A stretch of 7,543 nt of DNA. It comes from Hyphomicrobiales bacterium. Lineage in GTDB: Bacteria; Pseudomonadota; Alphaproteobacteria; Rhizobiales; Devosiaceae. Position 1 is the stretch's first letter; each line of letters starts with the position of its first letter. Shown here piece by piece: positions 6,588 to 7,543 of this stretch. The DNA lies in contig JAQGKB010000123.1 in NCBI GenBank assembly GCA_028290345.1, positions 1-7,543 on the forward strand, written 5' to 3'. A program made the position numbers and the translations under genes. Under the pieces are notes generated by a model that had not been told where the DNA came from, did not search any database, and saw only the letters and a list, made by a program, of their open reading frames with translations.

Positions 6588-6643
6588 AATGGGGGGCTAG
6601 GCAGGAAATGTCTCGGCTGCAAGACTGGAATGCCGGGGCGAGC

Positions 6644-7543
6644 CTAGTCCAAAAACGGCAATTCCGGGCCGATCGGAATGATGCGCGTCGGATTGATGGT
6701 GACGTGGCTCCAGTAATAGTGCGTGCGGATGTGGTCGAGATTGACCGTCTGCTTGACGCCGGGGACATTGTAGAGCCCCTTCAGATAGTGCGAAATGTTC
6801 TTGTAGTCGGCGATGCGGCGCTTGTTGCATTTGAAGTGGCCGACATAGACGGCATCGAACCGCACCAGCGTGGTGAACAGCCGCCAATCGGCTTCGGTGA
6901 CGACGTCGCCGGCAAGGTAGGCGGTTTCGCCGAGCAAGTTTTCCACCCAGTCGAGCGAATCGAACAGCGCGGTCACGGCCTCGTCATAGGCCGCCTGGCT
7001 CGTGGCGAAGCCGGCCTTGTAGACGCCATTGTTGATGGTGTCGTAGACGCGCGCGTTGATTTCATCGATCCTGTCGCGCAGCGGCGCGGGATAGAAATCC
7101 TCGGTATTGCCGGTCAGTTCGTCAAAGGCCGAATTGAGCATGCGGATGATTTCCGAGCTCTCATTGTTGACGATGGTTTTGCGAACCTTGTCCCAGAGCA
7201 CCGGAACGGTGACCCGGCCCGTGTAGTCGGGCCTGGCCTCGGTATAGACCTGCCACAGGTAATCCTTGCCGTTGACGCTATCGCCTGTCGAGCCGCTGGT
7301 GCCGGTGAAGCTCCAGCCGGTCTCGTCGGGCATCTTCGCATCGACGACGGAAACCGAGATGAGATCCTCCAGCCCCTTCAGGGCGCGGAAGACCAGCGCG
7401 CGGTGCGCCCAGGGGCAGGCGAGGGAGACATAAAGGTGATAGCGCCCGGCCTCGGCGGGAAAGCCGCCTTCCCCCGACGGGCCGGGGCGGCCATCCGGCG
7501 TGACCCAGTTGCGGAAGCTCGAACTGGCGAGATCGGAAGAGCG
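6644..7543 (-). CDS. yqjG: Glutathionyl-hydroquinone reductase (YqjG/PcpF/ECM4 family), N-terminus missing
   Basis: The 299 codons present match the xi-class glutathione transferase family, which uses glutathione to reduce glutathionyl-hydroquinones back to hydroquinones in the cytoplasm. Key features: SFRNWVTPDG and PGPSGEGGF near the start; the catalytic cysteine in SLACPWAHR (Cys43 of this fragment, codon 7415-7417); GRVTVPVLWDK with NNESSEIIRML in the glutathione site; NGVYKAGFATSQ; TEADWRLFTTLVRFD; VGHFKCNKRRI; and a C-terminal DHIRTHYYWSH plus INPTRIIPIGP. Full-length relatives have about 320-330 residues, so roughly 20-30 N-terminal residues are absent. The first codons here (RSSD, bases 7532-7543) come from apparent adapter sequence rather than the gene; relatives have a conserved Phe there. 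The true coding part ends at about 7529. No start codon lies within the window. Confidence 0.92.
   Translation of the reverse strand, partial: RSSDLASSSFRNWVTPDGRPGPSGEGGFPAEAGRYHLYVSLACPWAHRALVFRALKGLEDLISVSVVDAKMPDETGWSFTGTSGSTGDSVNGKDYLWQVYTEARPDYTGRVTVPVLWDKVRKTIVNNESSEIIRMLNSAFDELTGNTEDFYPAPLRDRIDEINARVYDTINNGVYKAGFATSQAAYDEAVTALFDSLDWVENLLGETAYLAGDVVTEADWRLFTTLVRFDAVYVGHFKCNKRRIADYKNISHYLKGLYNVPGVKQTVNLDHIRTHYYWSHVTINPTRIIPIGPELPFLD
7530..7543. other. Residual Illumina adapter at the window end
   Basis: The last 14 bases, AGATCGGAAGAGCG, are identical to the beginning of the Illumina TruSeq read-2 adapter; the first 13 are common to both TruSeq adapters. They lie exactly at the end of the sequence, and the protein encoded there departs from its family at the same point. 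This marks a contig end with untrimmed adapter rather than genomic DNA. Confidence 0.9.

Overview
This is a high-GC bacterial fragment. Its gene content and codon use suggest a proteobacterium, most likely an alphaproteobacterium of the Hyphomicrobiales. That placement rests on the style of the TPR regulator-like protein, the xi-class glutathione transferase, the Nudix protein and the GC-rich intergenic palindromes. A Devosia-like genome would fit, but this is inference from family resemblance.

Layout from left to right: (1) the last 52 codons of an unrecognised plus-strand gene; (2) a plus-strand gene for a single-pass membrane protein with an N-terminal winged-helix-like domain, a periplasmic domain and TPR-like helices; (3) a tightly coupled minus-strand pair, murL then murD2, whose end runs 32 bp into the end of gene 2; (4) a 223-bp intergenic stretch with three inverted repeats; (5) a minus-strand metallophosphoesterase; (6) a divergent plus-strand Nudix hydrolase; (7) a short convergent intergenic palindrome; (8) a minus-strand glutathionyl-hydroquinone reductase cut by the window end. 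No tRNA, rRNA, insertion sequence, CRISPR array or phage gene is visible.

The most notable system is murL-murD2. Together these enzymes put D-glutamate into peptidoglycan without a glutamate racemase. MurD2 ligates L-Glu to UDP-MurNAc-L-Ala, and MurL then epimerises the terminal L-Glu to D-Glu using ATP. The route is known from Xanthomonas, so it is not new, but its presence here predicts how this organism makes its cell wall. The start of murD2 lies inside the end of murL (11-bp overlap), so the two are probably made together.

The last 14 bases (7530-7543) match the start of the Illumina TruSeq read-2 adapter exactly. They replace the expected N-terminal codons of the glutathionyl-hydroquinone reductase. 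This is almost certainly untrimmed adapter at a contig end, and those bases should not be read as genome.
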